The position numbers and the translations under genes are program-made. Shown in pieces: positions 35,862-44,646 of a stretch of DNA of 64,000 bases. Position 1 is the stretch's first letter. Each line of letters starts with the position of its first letter. The DNA is from Paraburkholderia tropica. Its GTDB lineage: Bacteria; Pseudomonadota; Gammaproteobacteria; Burkholderiales; Burkholderiaceae. The DNA lies in the NCBI RefSeq assembly GCF_900109265.1, contig NZ_FNZM01000015.1:1-64000 (forward strand), written 5' to 3'. Below the pieces are notes generated by a model, which did no database searches, was not told where the DNA came from, and worked only from the letters and a program-made list of their open reading frames with translations.

Positions 35862-36638
35862 TCAGCTCTCCGTGCGCAGCACGAGGAAATCGCCCGCGTG
35901 CGTGGTGAAGCGCTCGCAGAGGCAATTCGTGAGCCGATGCTCGCGGTCGTGCGGCGTGCGCAACAGACGCACGCGATGATTGCCGGGCCACAGCGCATTG
36001 TTCAGGCGCTGCACGTCTTCGGGATGCACGGCGTCGAACAGCGGACCGGGCGCGATTTCGCTGGCTTGCGGCAGCGCGGAGCCCGCGCTCTGTCCCACGC
36101 TCGCGCGCTGCGCGACATTCGTTTCGAGCGCCTTGATGAGAATGAAGCCGTCGTGATGCTGCGCGAGATGGCGCAGCAGGCGATGGGTTTCGTCCACGGC
36201 GCGGCGCGCGAGCGCGCGTTCGTTGTCGTGGCGCAGCAGCATTTCGTAGCGCGATTGCGCAACCGACGCGATCAATTGCGCGCGGCATTGCTCGCGTCGC
36301 AGACGCTCGATCAAGGTAATCACGATGAGCGTGACGAGCGGATAGGACACGATCAGAATGAGATCGTGGCGATCGAAATACGTAATATTGCCGTAAGGCG
36401 GCACGAACAGATAATCGGCGATACCGAGACCGAGCACCATCACGGTCAACGCAGGCGCGAGGCCCAAATAGTATTCGACCAGCGCGGCGGTGATGCAAAA
36501 CGCGGTTGCGGGCATGATCGGGCCGAGCACCGGATGCAGGGCAATGCGCAGGGCGGCCGCGATGGCGAGCGCGCCGGCTGCGAGGCACCAACGGCGTGGA
36601 CCTCGGGGTGCCCAAAGACGGGCATTACGGACTTTCAT
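35862..36638 (-). CDS. DUF4118 (KdpD-like) membrane protein
   Basis: About 258 aa from ATG 36638; the frame runs to 36815 but that extension lacks domain signal. Four membrane segments in the KdpD-like DUF4118 pattern (ALRIALHPVLGPIMPATAFCIT, YLFVPPYGNITYF) and a C-terminal soluble part to residue ~258 without a histidine-kinase core. A bare sensor that may signal through partners. Two bases separate it from the hydrolase gene. Confidence 0.7.
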   Translation of the reverse strand: MKVRNARLWAPRGPRRWCLAAGALAIAAALRIALHPVLGPIMPATAFCITAALVEYYLGLAPALTVMVLGLGIADYLFVPPYGNITYFDRHDLILIVSYPLVTLIVITLIERLRREQCRAQLIASVAQSRYEMLLRHDNERALARRAVDETHRLLRHLAQHHDGFILIKALETNVAQRASVGQSAGSALPQASEIAPGPLFDAVHPEDVQRLNNALWPGNHRVRLLRTPHDREHRLTNCLCERFTTHAGDFLVLRTES

Positions 36639-37073
36639 GGCATGCAGTGGCGCCAACCTCGTAGCGTCCCCGCGATCGGACTGCGGCGGGCGCTGGCGCG
36701 CTGGTTTTATCGAATAAGGAAGCGGGTTGGCCGCGTATGCGAAGACAGTGCTGGCCAACCGGTACGGAGGATCGTTATATAAGCGATTTTCCTCGTCGGG
36801 GGCGTATGTTACCACTGATTACAAACGTTTTTTCCGGGGAATTCTTTCGAATTCCTTTCTTTAATCGGTAGGGATATTGAATTGTAGGGTGAGGTAAAGG
36901 CAAGCGAATAAACGAGATGCAAAACCGCAAGGATTCTTCATCAATAAAACGTTAAAAGTGCGCGCGCGGCATGTCGAAAAAAGCGATTGCGCCCGAAGTT
37001 TTAACACCGGTTTTACGCGATCCGCTCTACGCTAGGTTTGTCTTCACCACCGGCGCGTTTTTCGCCCGATCGT
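36639..37073. other. AT-rich intergenic region with inverted repeat
   Basis: 435 bases, clearly richer in A/T than the flanks. It holds a perfect GGAATTC-TTTC-GAATTCC hairpin (36838-36855) followed by TTTCTTT. No gene upstream on the plus strand needs a terminator here, so the hairpin could be an operator. No ORF is convincing, though the frame of the lyase is open across it. Confidence 0.5.
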
Positions 37074-37451
37074 ATGGCTCTCGCACAATCCCGTCTTGCC
37101 CGTCATGCCGTTGTGGATGCTTCCACCACGATTCCCGCTTTGAGTTCCGCTTCCAGTTCCGTCACATCGCGCCCGCGCGCCAAGGTCGTGCCGCTGCGCG
37201 CGCCACGCGCCTGGCTCGATATCGCGCTCGAGGCCCGCACGCACGATGCGGCGCGCGCGCAGCTGGCTACGCTCTATCATTCGCCGCTCGGCATTTACGT
37301 CGTGCAGTCCGCCGTGAAGCGCGAGACGCTGTGCGTGCGTTTCGACATTGCGCCGGAAGATTTCGATTTCACGTTGCACACGCTCATGCGCATCGTGCCC
37401 GAAGCGACGATCGGCTCGCTGCGTCCGCGTCAAGGTGGCCAGGCATGCTGA
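37074..37451 (+). CDS. small protein co-translated with the lyase
   Basis: 125 aa from ATG 37074. Ser/Ala-rich first third, then compact alpha/beta sequence (WLDIALEARTHDAARAQLATL, IYVVQSAVKRETLCVRFDIAPEDFD). The last seven bases overlap the start of the DHDPS-like gene. An ACT-like or regulatory fold is possible, but the family is not recognised. Confidence 0.55.
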   Translation: MALAQSRLARHAVVDASTTIPALSSASSSVTSRPRAKVVPLRAPRAWLDIALEARTHDAARAQLATLYHSPLGIYVVQSAVKRETLCVRFDIAPEDFDFTLHTLMRIVPEATIGSLRPRQGGQAC

Positions 37452-38335
37452 ATCGATTCGAAGGCATCTGGTTGCCGATCGTCACGCCGATGCGTCGAGG
37501 CGAAGTGGATATCGACGCCTTGCAGGCGCTCACGGATCATTACGTGAACGCGGGCATCGACGGTCTCGTGGCGTTGAGCACGACTGGCGAGGCCGCCTTG
37601 CTCGACGACGTGGAGCGCGCCGCCGCGTTGCAGGCGATCACCGATGTGGCCGCGCAGCGCGTGCCGGTGCTCGCGGGCGTGGGCGGCAGCGACACGCGCG
37701 CCTTCGTGCGCGAAATTCATCGCCTCGAACATTGGGACGTGACGGGTTTTCTCGTTTCCGCGCCCGCCTATGTGTGCCCGGACCAGCGCGGCGTGGCCTG
37801 GCACTTCGAGCAGATCGCGCGCGCGACGGCGCGGCCCATCGTGCTCTACGACGTGCCGCATCGCACGGGCGTGGCCATCGAAGCGCAGACCGCGAGCGAT
37901 CTCGCCGACATCGACAATATCGTGGCGATCAAGGCCTGCGTGCGCGAGCGTTTCGACGCGCTCGGCGGCTCGCGTCTTGCGATGCTATGTGGCAGCGACG
38001 ACGCGTTTCTCGATTGCCTGAACGCGGGCGGCACGGGCGGCATCCTCGCCGGCGCGCACGTTTGCGGCGACCTGCTGCGCGACGTGCTCGTGCTCATGAA
38101 GCAGTCGCAACACGAAGCGGCGGCGGAGCTGTTCAAGCGCTTCGTGCCCGTGCTGCGCCTGTTGTTCTCCGCGCCGAATCCGAGCGCGATCAAGGCGATG
38201 CTCGCGCTCGAAGGACGCCTCTCGCACGAGACGCGCATGCCGATCGCGAGTGCGTCGCCGGTCCTGCTTACGCGGCTTGAAATCGCGCGCGCCGCGCTCG
38301 ACGATCTGCGTGCCGAACTGGCGCTGAACGCGTGA
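37445..38335 (+). CDS. 4-hydroxy-tetrahydrodipicolinate-synthase-family lyase
   Basis: 296 aa TIM-barrel aldolase of the DapA superfamily. The carboxylate-binding STTGE (46-50), the Tyr of the proton relay (Y136 in VLYDVPHRTG) and the Schiff-base lysine K164 (AIKAC) are present, so class I chemistry is intact. A true dapA is plausible, but the family also includes keto-deoxy-sugar-acid and sialic-acid lyases. It overlaps the preceding 125-aa gene. Confidence 0.85.
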   Translation: MLNRFEGIWLPIVTPMRRGEVDIDALQALTDHYVNAGIDGLVALSTTGEAALLDDVERAAALQAITDVAAQRVPVLAGVGGSDTRAFVREIHRLEHWDVTGFLVSAPAYVCPDQRGVAWHFEQIARATARPIVLYDVPHRTGVAIEAQTASDLADIDNIVAIKACVRERFDALGGSRLAMLCGSDDAFLDCLNAGGTGGILAGAHVCGDLLRDVLVLMKQSQHEAAAELFKRFVPVLRLLFSAPNPSAIKAMLALEGRLSHETRMPIASASPVLLTRLEIARAALDDLRAELALNA

Positions 38336-38363
38336 CGCATTCAGCGCGACGGGTGAATCCGGT

Positions 38364-38993
38364 TCACTCCACCGAGTAATGCACCGAGAGCTGTCCCTTC
38401 TTCTCCTTCACCTTCGACACGACGATCCTGCCCACCCGCGCCGACGACACCACATGCGTGCCGCCGCACGGATAAGCCGGTTGCGTGCCATAGCCGATCT
38501 TGCGAACCGCGCCTTCGACATGGCTATGACGCGGCAGATCGGCCGCCGCCTGCGCGTTGGCGTGCTGTTCGATGAGGTCGGCGTGGAAGGGCGGCGCGTC
38601 GCCGCTGCTTTCGAATACGACGCGTGCTTCGCCCGGCCAGTGATGCGCCTTCACGGGCGTCCAGCCAAGCTGTTCGCCGCAATAGCCGAGCAGATGGCCC
38701 GCCGAATGCAGACGCGCGTGCAGGTCGCGCACACTCGCATCGACGCGCAAATGTGTGCTGCCGAGCGGCACTTCGGCGTCGCAAACGTGGATCACCTCGT
38801 CGCCATCGAGCAGCGCGCGCAGCACGTTCGCCGTGCCGATCGTGCCGATGTCGGACGGCTGGCCGCCGCCTTGCGGATGAAACAGCGTCGCCGAGAGCAC
38901 GACGTGATAGTGGCCGTCGTCCGTGCGCGTGCAGCGTAGCGCGACGCTGGCCGTTTCCAGTTCGTCGCTCTGCAAATAGAGGCGTTGCGTCAT
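38364..38993 (-). CDS. AlaX-type trans-editing protein
   Basis: 209 aa, free-standing homolog of the AlaRS editing domain. The zinc/catalytic set HxxxH (H96, H100 in LHSAGHLL) and CGGTH (C176, H180) is intact, so it can hydrolyse Ser or Gly mischarged on tRNA-Ala. The same-strand gene ten bases upstream is a glycine-forming aldolase-like enzyme, so editing of Gly could be relevant. Confidence 0.88.
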   Translation of the reverse strand: MTQRLYLQSDELETASVALRCTRTDDGHYHVVLSATLFHPQGGGQPSDIGTIGTANVLRALLDGDEVIHVCDAEVPLGSTHLRVDASVRDLHARLHSAGHLLGYCGEQLGWTPVKAHHWPGEARVVFESSGDAPPFHADLIEQHANAQAAADLPRHSHVEGAVRKIGYGTQPAYPCGGTHVVSSARVGRIVVSKVKEKKGQLSVHYSVE

Positions 38994-39003
38994 GAGCGGC
39001 TCC

Positions 39004-40083
39004 TCACGCGCGCGGCGAGGCGACCGCGTCGCGCGCGTGCGCGATCAGGCTGTCGACCGCATCCGGCGCGGTGCAGAACGCGGTCACGAAACGCACCACG
39101 TCCGGACCCCAGCGGTCGCGATAGAACTGGAATCCGGCCTGCACCAGCGCGGCGCTGACCGGCTTCGGCAGACGGCAGAAGATGATGTTGGCCTGCGTTT
39201 CGCCCATCACCTCGACGCCTGGCACCGTCGCGAGACCTTGCGTGAGACGGCGCGCCATGTCGTTTGCGTGACGCGCGTTGCGCAGCCACAGATCGTCGTT
39301 CAGATACGCGTCCATCTGCGCGGAAAGAAAGCGCATCTTCGAGAACAGATGGCCCGCGCGCTTGCGGCGATAGCCCATTTCGGCGGCCAGCGTCGTGTCG
39401 AACAATACGATGGCTTCGGCGGCGAGCACGCCGTTTTTCGTCGCGCCGAGCGAGAGCGCGTCGACGCCCGCTTTCCATGTCATCTCGGCGGGCGTGCAGC
39501 CGAGCGAGACGAGCGCGTTCGCGAAGCGCGAGCCATCCATGTGCAGCTTGATCGACGCGGCCTTGCAGACTTCGCCGATCGCCGCGATTTCATCGAGCGT
39601 GTAGACGCTGCCCACTTCGGTGGCCTGCGTGATGCTCGCGCAGGCGGGCTGCGTCGAGTGCACGTCGCCGACCTTCACGCGTGCGGCCGCGCGCAGTGCG
39701 TCGGCATCGAGTTTCGCGGCCGGCCCGTCGAGCGTCACGAGCTTCGCGCCGTGCGTGTAGAACTCGGGCGCGCCGCATTCGTCGTTGTTGATGTGGCTGG
39801 CGGGGTGGCAGTAGACGTTGCCCCAGGGCGGCGTCATCGTGCTCAGGCACAGCGCGTTGGCGGCCGTGCCGGTCGGCACGAGAAACACGGCCACGTCGCG
39901 CTCGAAGATCGCGGCCAGCCTGCGCTCGACGCGCGCGGTGATCTCGTCCGCGCCGTATGGGCTCGACTGGCCCGTGCTGCTCGCCACGATCGCTTCGACG
40001 ATTTCCGGCGATGCGCCGGCGATGTTGTCGCTCGTAAATCCCCATGCGGGCGCACGTGCGCCCGGTGCTCGCTCACTGTTCAT
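39004..40083 (-). CDS. low-specificity L-threonine aldolase-like enzyme
   Basis: 359 aa from ATG 40083. Fold-type I PLP enzyme (beta-eliminating lyase family). PTGTAANALCL binds phosphate, HMDGSRFANAL holds the PLP aspartate and SLGATKNGVLAAEA contains the Schiff-base lysine. It cleaves beta-hydroxy amino acids such as L-threonine to glycine and an aldehyde. Co-directional with alaX ten bases downstream. An AraC gene lies 109 bp upstream. Confidence 0.87.
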   Translation of the reverse strand: MNSERAPGARAPAWGFTSDNIAGASPEIVEAIVASSTGQSSPYGADEITARVERRLAAIFERDVAVFLVPTGTAANALCLSTMTPPWGNVYCHPASHINNDECGAPEFYTHGAKLVTLDGPAAKLDADALRAAARVKVGDVHSTQPACASITQATEVGSVYTLDEIAAIGEVCKAASIKLHMDGSRFANALVSLGCTPAEMTWKAGVDALSLGATKNGVLAAEAIVLFDTTLAAEMGYRRKRAGHLFSKMRFLSAQMDAYLNDDLWLRNARHANDMARRLTQGLATVPGVEVMGETQANIIFCRLPKPVSAALVQAGFQFYRDRWGPDVVRFVTAFCTAPDAVDSLIAHARDAVASPRA

Positions 40084-40192
40084 GCTTGCGTTCCTCGACT
40101 GGCGGGCGACGATGGCTCGCCCGGATCGACGCATTCTGGCGCAGGCGGCCCGGCGTCGGCTTGTAAAAAATTGCGCGACGCGGCGGGGGCGC

Positions 40193-41002
40193 TCAGGCCT
40201 GGTAAGTCGATGGCGCGACGCCGAAGGCCTGGCGGAACGCGCGATTGAAGTGGCTCTGGTCGTAGAAGCCGACCGCCTGCGCGACGCTGGCGATGGCTTG
40301 CGGACGCCTCGACAGCAGGCTGCACGCATGTTCGAGGCGCAGCCGCACGAGCCAGGCGTGCGGCGTCATGCCGATGGTCTGCTTGAACTGCTTGAGGAAC
40401 GCGAAGCGCCCGAGGCCGCAGAGGTCGGCCAGCGCATCGAGTGTGATTTTTTCGGCGAGATGCGCGAAGCAGTAGTCGCGCACGCGCTGCCATTGCAGCG
40501 GCGAGAGCGCGCCTTGCACCGTTTCGGGCACGATCGCGCGCGATTGCGCGAGCAGCAGATCGGCGAGCGCGAGCCATTCGGATTGCACCGCGAGCACGTC
40601 GGCGTTGGCGCTCATGGCGTCGTGCAGTCGCAGCAGCCGATGCGCGAGCGCCGGGTCTTCGAGCAGGGTCGCGGCGAGCGAGGGTTCGCGCGGCGCGCCG
40701 CCGATCTCCTGCGCCACGCTCGCGAGCAGGTCGGGCGCGACGCGGAAGGTCTTGAGCGTATAGGCGTCGCCGTCCTCGCCCACGCCGTCGTGAATCTCGC
40801 CGGGCGGCATCAGCGCGATGCATCCGGCCCCGACGCGCACGGTCTTGCCGTTGAAGCGCTGCCGCTGCACGCCGTCGGTCACCAGCCCGATATGGAAGTC
40901 GAGATGGAAATGGCGCTCGAAACTGAAGTCGACGAAGCGCGCGGCGCCCAGCACGAGGCCGGGAACCTCTGAGACCTGGTGGTAGTGGACGGAGTCGGCC
41001 AT
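40193..41002 (-). CDS. AraC-family regulator with cupin arm
   Basis: 269 aa from ATG 41002. N-terminal cupin-like sensor (RHFHLDFHIGLV, MPPGEIHDG) and C-terminal double helix-turn-helix (VAQAVGFYDQSHFNRAFRQAFG). Same strand as the threonine-aldolase/alaX pair; it may control them or the divergent CMD gene 161 bp away. Effector unknown. Confidence 0.87.
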   Translation of the reverse strand: MADSVHYHQVSEVPGLVLGAARFVDFSFERHFHLDFHIGLVTDGVQRQRFNGKTVRVGAGCIALMPPGEIHDGVGEDGDAYTLKTFRVAPDLLASVAQEIGGAPREPSLAATLLEDPALAHRLLRLHDAMSANADVLAVQSEWLALADLLLAQSRAIVPETVQGALSPLQWQRVRDYCFAHLAEKITLDALADLCGLGRFAFLKQFKQTIGMTPHAWLVRLRLEHACSLLSRRPQAIASVAQAVGFYDQSHFNRAFRQAFGVAPSTYQA

Positions 41003-41162
41003 GGAGCAGGGTGCGGGAGGCGGCGGGTTCGCGTGAGTATACCGCCGGGCGGCGCGCGGCGCCTGGGCGGTTCGGGGCACAATGGCGTGGTTTGGCGTGT
41101 ATTCACTCAACATCCATGAGAATTCGCTTCAAGATTCATCCACCATCGACGATGAGGTCATC

Positions 41163-41594
41163 ATGAGCAATCCGAATCAATCGACCGAAGCGGCAGCGTC
41201 ATCCGGACACAGCGAAGCGTATGAAGCCGGCAAGGCGCGGCGCACGCAGGTGATGGGCGAGCCGTTCGTCGAACGCGCGATGAGCGGAACCGATGGCTTT
41301 TCGCGTCCGCTGCAGGATTGGCTCAACGAACACGCGTGGGGCAGCACGTGGCTGCGTGACGGCCTCGATCTCAAGACGCGCAGCCTGTGCACCTGCGCGA
41401 TGCTCGCCGCGCTCGGGCGCAGTACGGAACTGAAGGGGCACGTGCGCGGCGCGCTCAACAACGGCGCGAGCGTCGTCGAGATCCGCGAAGTGCTGCTGCA
41501 CAGCGCGCTCTATGCGGGCGCGCCCGCGGCGAGCGAAGCGTTTCGCAGCGCGCGGGCGGTGCTGGAGGAAATGGGCGTGCCGATGCCTGAATGA
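41163..41594 (+). CDS. carboxymuconolactone-decarboxylase-family protein
   Basis: 143 aa from ATG 41163, single CMD/AhpD-like domain. The Cys pair in LCTCAMLAAL and a His in the following helix (LLHSAL) look like the AhpD-type redox or PcaC-type site. It could be 4-carboxymuconolactone decarboxylase of the protocatechuate pathway, but other pca genes are absent nearby, so a peroxidase-like role is equally possible. Confidence 0.75.
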   Translation: MSNPNQSTEAAASSGHSEAYEAGKARRTQVMGEPFVERAMSGTDGFSRPLQDWLNEHAWGSTWLRDGLDLKTRSLCTCAMLAALGRSTELKGHVRGALNNGASVVEIREVLLHSALYAGAPAASEAFRSARAVLEEMGVPMPE

Positions 41595-41631
41595 CGGGCC
41601 TCGCCGGATGGGCGAGACCGATAAAACCCGT

Positions 41632-42744
41632 TCAGGCCGCGACGCTTTCGCGTTCCTCGCGCGTTTGCGGCGTGAGCGTGTCGATCGTCACCGGCACGCG
41701 GCGCGCGACCGCGCAGAGCAGTTCATAGCCGATCGTGCCCGACGGTTCGGCCACCTCGTCGACCTTGATGTGCTCGCCCCACAACTCGACCGTCGAGCCG
41801 ATATTCGCCGCCGGACACGGCGTGAGATCGACCGTGAGCATGTCCATCGACACGCGGCCGACCACGCGCGTGCGCACGCCGTCGACCATGATGGGCGTGC
41901 CGGTGGGCGCGTGACGCGGATAGCCGTCGGCGTAACCGCAGGCCACCACGCCGATGCGCATCGGCTGCTCGACTTCGTAGGTGCATCCGTAGCCCACGGT
42001 TTCCTGCGGCGCGAGCGTCTGCACGCCGATGATCCTGCTCGTGAACGTCATGGCCGCGCGCAGCCCGACGCTTTCGATATGCCGCGCCGCGCCCGTGGGC
42101 GACGCGCCGTAGAGGATCGTGCCGGGGCGCACCCAGTCGCGGTGCGCGCGCGGATGCCAGAGCACCGCCGCCGAATTCGAGAGCGAGCGCTCGCCGGGAA
42201 TGTCCTGCGTGGCGGCGTCGAAGCGATCGAGTTGCCAGTCGATCGCGCCGTCGTCGGCGTTCGCGAAATGGGTCATGAGGCCGATCTCGCCGATCGTCGG
42301 CACGGCGCGGGCGCGCTCCCAGGCGGCGCGGTAGGCGTCCGGACGATAGCCGAGGCGGTTCATGCCCGAATTCATCTTCAACTGGATGTCGATCGGGCGC
42401 GTGGTGTTGGCCGCCGCGAGCAGCGCCAGTTGATCGTCGCCATGCACGGTCACGGTCAGGCGATGCGCGACGGCCGTCGCCACGTCGGCGGCGTCGAACA
42501 CGCCTTCGAGCAGCAGGATCGGGCCGGTCCAGCCCAGTTCGCGCACGCGCACGGCTTCGTCCAGATCGAGCAGCGCAATGCCGTCCGCCGCCGCGAGCGC
42601 GCAATAGATGCGCTCGATGCCGTGGCCGTACGCGTTAGCCTTGACGACTGCCCAGACGCGCGCGCCTTGCGCGCTTCGCTTCGCGATCTGGAGATTGTGG
42701 CGAATGGCATCGGGATGAATGCGGACGGCAATCGGACGCGGCAT
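41632..42744 (-). CDS. alr: alanine racemase
   Basis: 370 aa from ATG 42744. PLP lysine K35 in VVKANAYGHG, and the second active-site Tyr in the GYGCTYE loop. It interconverts L- and D-alanine for peptidoglycan. The N- and C-terminal domains are complete. It stands alone, not in the usual alr-lplT-radA setting, so it may be a second copy. Confidence 0.92.
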   Translation of the reverse strand: MPRPIAVRIHPDAIRHNLQIAKRSAQGARVWAVVKANAYGHGIERIYCALAAADGIALLDLDEAVRVRELGWTGPILLLEGVFDAADVATAVAHRLTVTVHGDDQLALLAAANTTRPIDIQLKMNSGMNRLGYRPDAYRAAWERARAVPTIGEIGLMTHFANADDGAIDWQLDRFDAATQDIPGERSLSNSAAVLWHPRAHRDWVRPGTILYGASPTGAARHIESVGLRAAMTFTSRIIGVQTLAPQETVGYGCTYEVEQPMRIGVVACGYADGYPRHAPTGTPIMVDGVRTRVVGRVSMDMLTVDLTPCPAANIGSTVELWGEHIKVDEVAEPSGTIGYELLCAVARRVPVTIDTLTPQTREERESVAA

Positions 42745-42850
42745 GGCGAATGGGTTCCTGGTTAGTGGTTTGTGCAATCGTATTGATTTTCGTCCAGTTA
42801 TTTTTAATGTATTTTTTCGGAAATTTGGACGAAACCACTGGTTTGCGATG

Positions 42851-43405
42851 TCAGCCGCTGGCGAGGTGTTTGTAGTAGAAGGTGGTGGCGCAGAGTGCGC
42901 CGTCCGGCATTAGCGCGTAGTCCGGCACGGTGCCCGCGCGTTGCCAGCCGCTGCGCCGGTAGAGCCGTTCGGCGTCGCCGCCCGTGACGGTGTCGAGCAC
43001 GAGCACGGTTTTTCCGGCCGCGAGCGCGTGGGTATCGACGGCCTGCATCAGCAACTGGCCGACGCCGCGCCGCCGCGCGCGGCGATGCACGAGCATCTTG
43101 GCGACATCGGCGCGATGCGGCTGATTGTCGGGCTGCGACGTGACGATCTGCACGGTCCCGACGATCTCCCCGCGCGCGTCTTCGGCGATCAGCAGAATGC
43201 GTTCGCCTGCGGCCACGCCGTCGGCCACGCGTTTCCAGAATGCCCGCGCCGTGTCGCGCGCCAGCGGCGCCATGAAGCTGACCGAGGCGCCGCCCGCCAC
43301 GCAGTCCATCAGCACGTCGGCGAGCGCGTCGATGCTGGCGGCGGCTTCGTTTGCGCCGAGCGGGCGTACCGCGATGGCGTCGTTCATTGCGTTCACGTCG
43401 TTCAT
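42851..43405 (-). CDS. GNAT-family N-acetyltransferase
   Basis: 184 aa from ATG 43405 with AAGGAG seven bases upstream. Motif A HRRARRRGVGQLLM gives the acetyl-CoA loop, and YRRSGWQRAG the C-terminal lobe. It overlaps the XRE gene by four bases (ATGA), so the regulator and the acetyltransferase are translated together and the acetylation target may be the inducer or a toxic amine. Confidence 0.88.
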   Translation of the reverse strand: MNDVNAMNDAIAVRPLGANEAAASIDALADVLMDCVAGGASVSFMAPLARDTARAFWKRVADGVAAGERILLIAEDARGEIVGTVQIVTSQPDNQPHRADVAKMLVHRRARRRGVGQLLMQAVDTHALAAGKTVLVLDTVTGGDAERLYRRSGWQRAGTVPDYALMPDGALCATTFYYKHLASG

Positions 43406-43995
43406 GCCGGGCTCCTTGCGCTGCCGTCGGGGACGCGGCTGAGCGCCACGAGATAACGCGCCGGCTTGCGCGTGGGGTTGCGATAGACGATCGGGCAATC
43501 GAGGCGCATCGCGAGACAGTCGCCGGTGCGCAGGCGCCAGCGCTCCTCGCCGAGGGTCATCTCCATTTCCCCCTCGATGATCCACACCTGCTGATGGATT
43601 TCCGCGTCGCGCAGGCTGGTGTCGTAGGCCACGCGCTTGCCCGCCGGGAATTGCACTTCCACGAGTTGCAGCGGCGACCAGAGCGCGGGCGAGAGATTGC
43701 GGCGCACGTAACCCGAAGCGGGATCGGTCCAGACCGGCTGTTCCCCGGCGACGGCGAGCGGCGAGGGCTCGGTGGCCGCCGCGCCGTCGGGTGCTTCGAA
43801 CAGCGAGGCGAGCGAGACGCCGAGCGCCGTCGCGAGTTTGTCGAGCACGACGGCGGTGGGGCTGCTCTGTCCGCGTTCGATCAGCGAAATATTCGAGCGG
43901 CTGACCGTGCTGCGATCGGCGAGCGCATCGAGCGACCAGCCGCGCGCGTCGCGCAATTCGCGCAAACGCTGGGCAAGGGCGGTGTGGATGTCCAT
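43402..43995 (-). CDS. XRE-family regulator with cupin domain
   Basis: 197 aa. XRE helix-turn-helix at ~7-62 (LADRSTVSRSNISLIERGQSSPT) and a C-terminal cupin at ~110-190 (HQQVWIIEGEMEM). This PuuR/SutR-like layout commonly represses amine or amino-acid genes. Its start lies 9 bp from a strong inverted repeat; negative autoregulation is likely. Confidence 0.9.
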   Translation of the reverse strand: MDIHTALAQRLRELRDARGWSLDALADRSTVSRSNISLIERGQSSPTAVVLDKLATALGVSLASLFEAPDGAAATEPSPLAVAGEQPVWTDPASGYVRRNLSPALWSPLQLVEVQFPAGKRVAYDTSLRDAEIHQQVWIIEGEMEMTLGEERWRLRTGDCLAMRLDCPIVYRNPTRKPARYLVALSRVPDGSARSPA

Positions 43996-44004
43996 GCGGC
44001 GTCC

Positions 44005-44034
44005 AGTTTATTGGAGGTTGATTTCCAGTAAACT
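44005..44034. promoter_or_regulatory. XRE-regulator operator
   Basis: Arms AGTTTATTGGA and TCCAGTAAACT (11 bp, one mismatch) around an 8-bp spacer, just upstream of the XRE start. The site includes the probable ribosome-binding region. Confidence 0.7.
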
Positions 44035-44127
44035 AGACGAGCAATATTCGCGTGTCAACCGCTTCGAATCGAACGCAATGACGGCAGGGTGATTCAAATT
44101 AATACGGATGCCGAATTAATCGATGCA

Positions 44128-44160
44128 ACAAAAAAGCGTGCAGCCGCGATGGCCGCACGC
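44128..44160 (-). terminator. terminator downstream of DUF2322-like gene
   Basis: On the minus strand, GCGTGCGGCC / GGCTGCACGC (one mismatch) with loop ATCGC, followed by TTTTTTG. It lies 14 bp after the gene end. Confidence 0.8.
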
Positions 44161-44173
44161 CCGTCACCGTCGC

Positions 44174-44506
44174 TTACGCGGCGGCGATCACGTCGATGCG
44201 CAGCGCTTCGCCGCCCGCTGCGACTTCGAGCAGACGGTCGACGTTCGGGTGCGCGCCCGGACGGTTGCGCGCGTCGGCGGTGTGCTCGGCGAACACAGCG
44301 AGGCCGTGCTCGGCCGCTTTGGCGTCGAGCGTGCCGAAAGCTTGCTGCAGATAGTGATAGACCGCGAGCGAGCCTTGTTTGCCCGGCTTGTTTTCGATCG
44401 TCGAGACCACGGCGCCCTGGCCGTTCACGAGATCGATGCGCTCGATGCCGTCGATGGCGGGCAGTTGCGCGAGATTGTCCTTGAAGACGTTGCCGGGTTG
44501 AATCAT
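44174..44506 (-). CDS. DUF2322-like small protein
   Basis: 110 aa. It matches the Burkholderiales DUF2322 pattern: FKDNLAQLPAIDGIERIDLVNGQG at the start, a central ENKPGKQGSLAVYHYL and a HPNVDRLLEV end. No signal or membrane segment, so cytosolic. Function unknown. Followed by a good terminator. Confidence 0.8.
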   Translation of the reverse strand: MIQPGNVFKDNLAQLPAIDGIERIDLVNGQGAVVSTIENKPGKQGSLAVYHYLQQAFGTLDAKAAEHGLAVFAEHTADARNRPGAHPNVDRLLEVAAGGEALRIDVIAAA

Positions 44507-44646
44507 GAGAGCACTCCGTTAAGTCAGATAAAGCGTGGGGATGGCGTAGTGGGCCGCATTTTAGCCGATCCCCCGCGCCCGTTTCAGGCCGGGCCGCAGC
44601 CGCGCGCGCCGTCTCGCTGCGGCGCGCGCGAGAAAACCGCCTGATT

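Noticed and set aside
38992..40248. 418-aa plus-strand frame
   Set aside because: Antisense to the threonine-aldolase-like gene, Arg/His rich.
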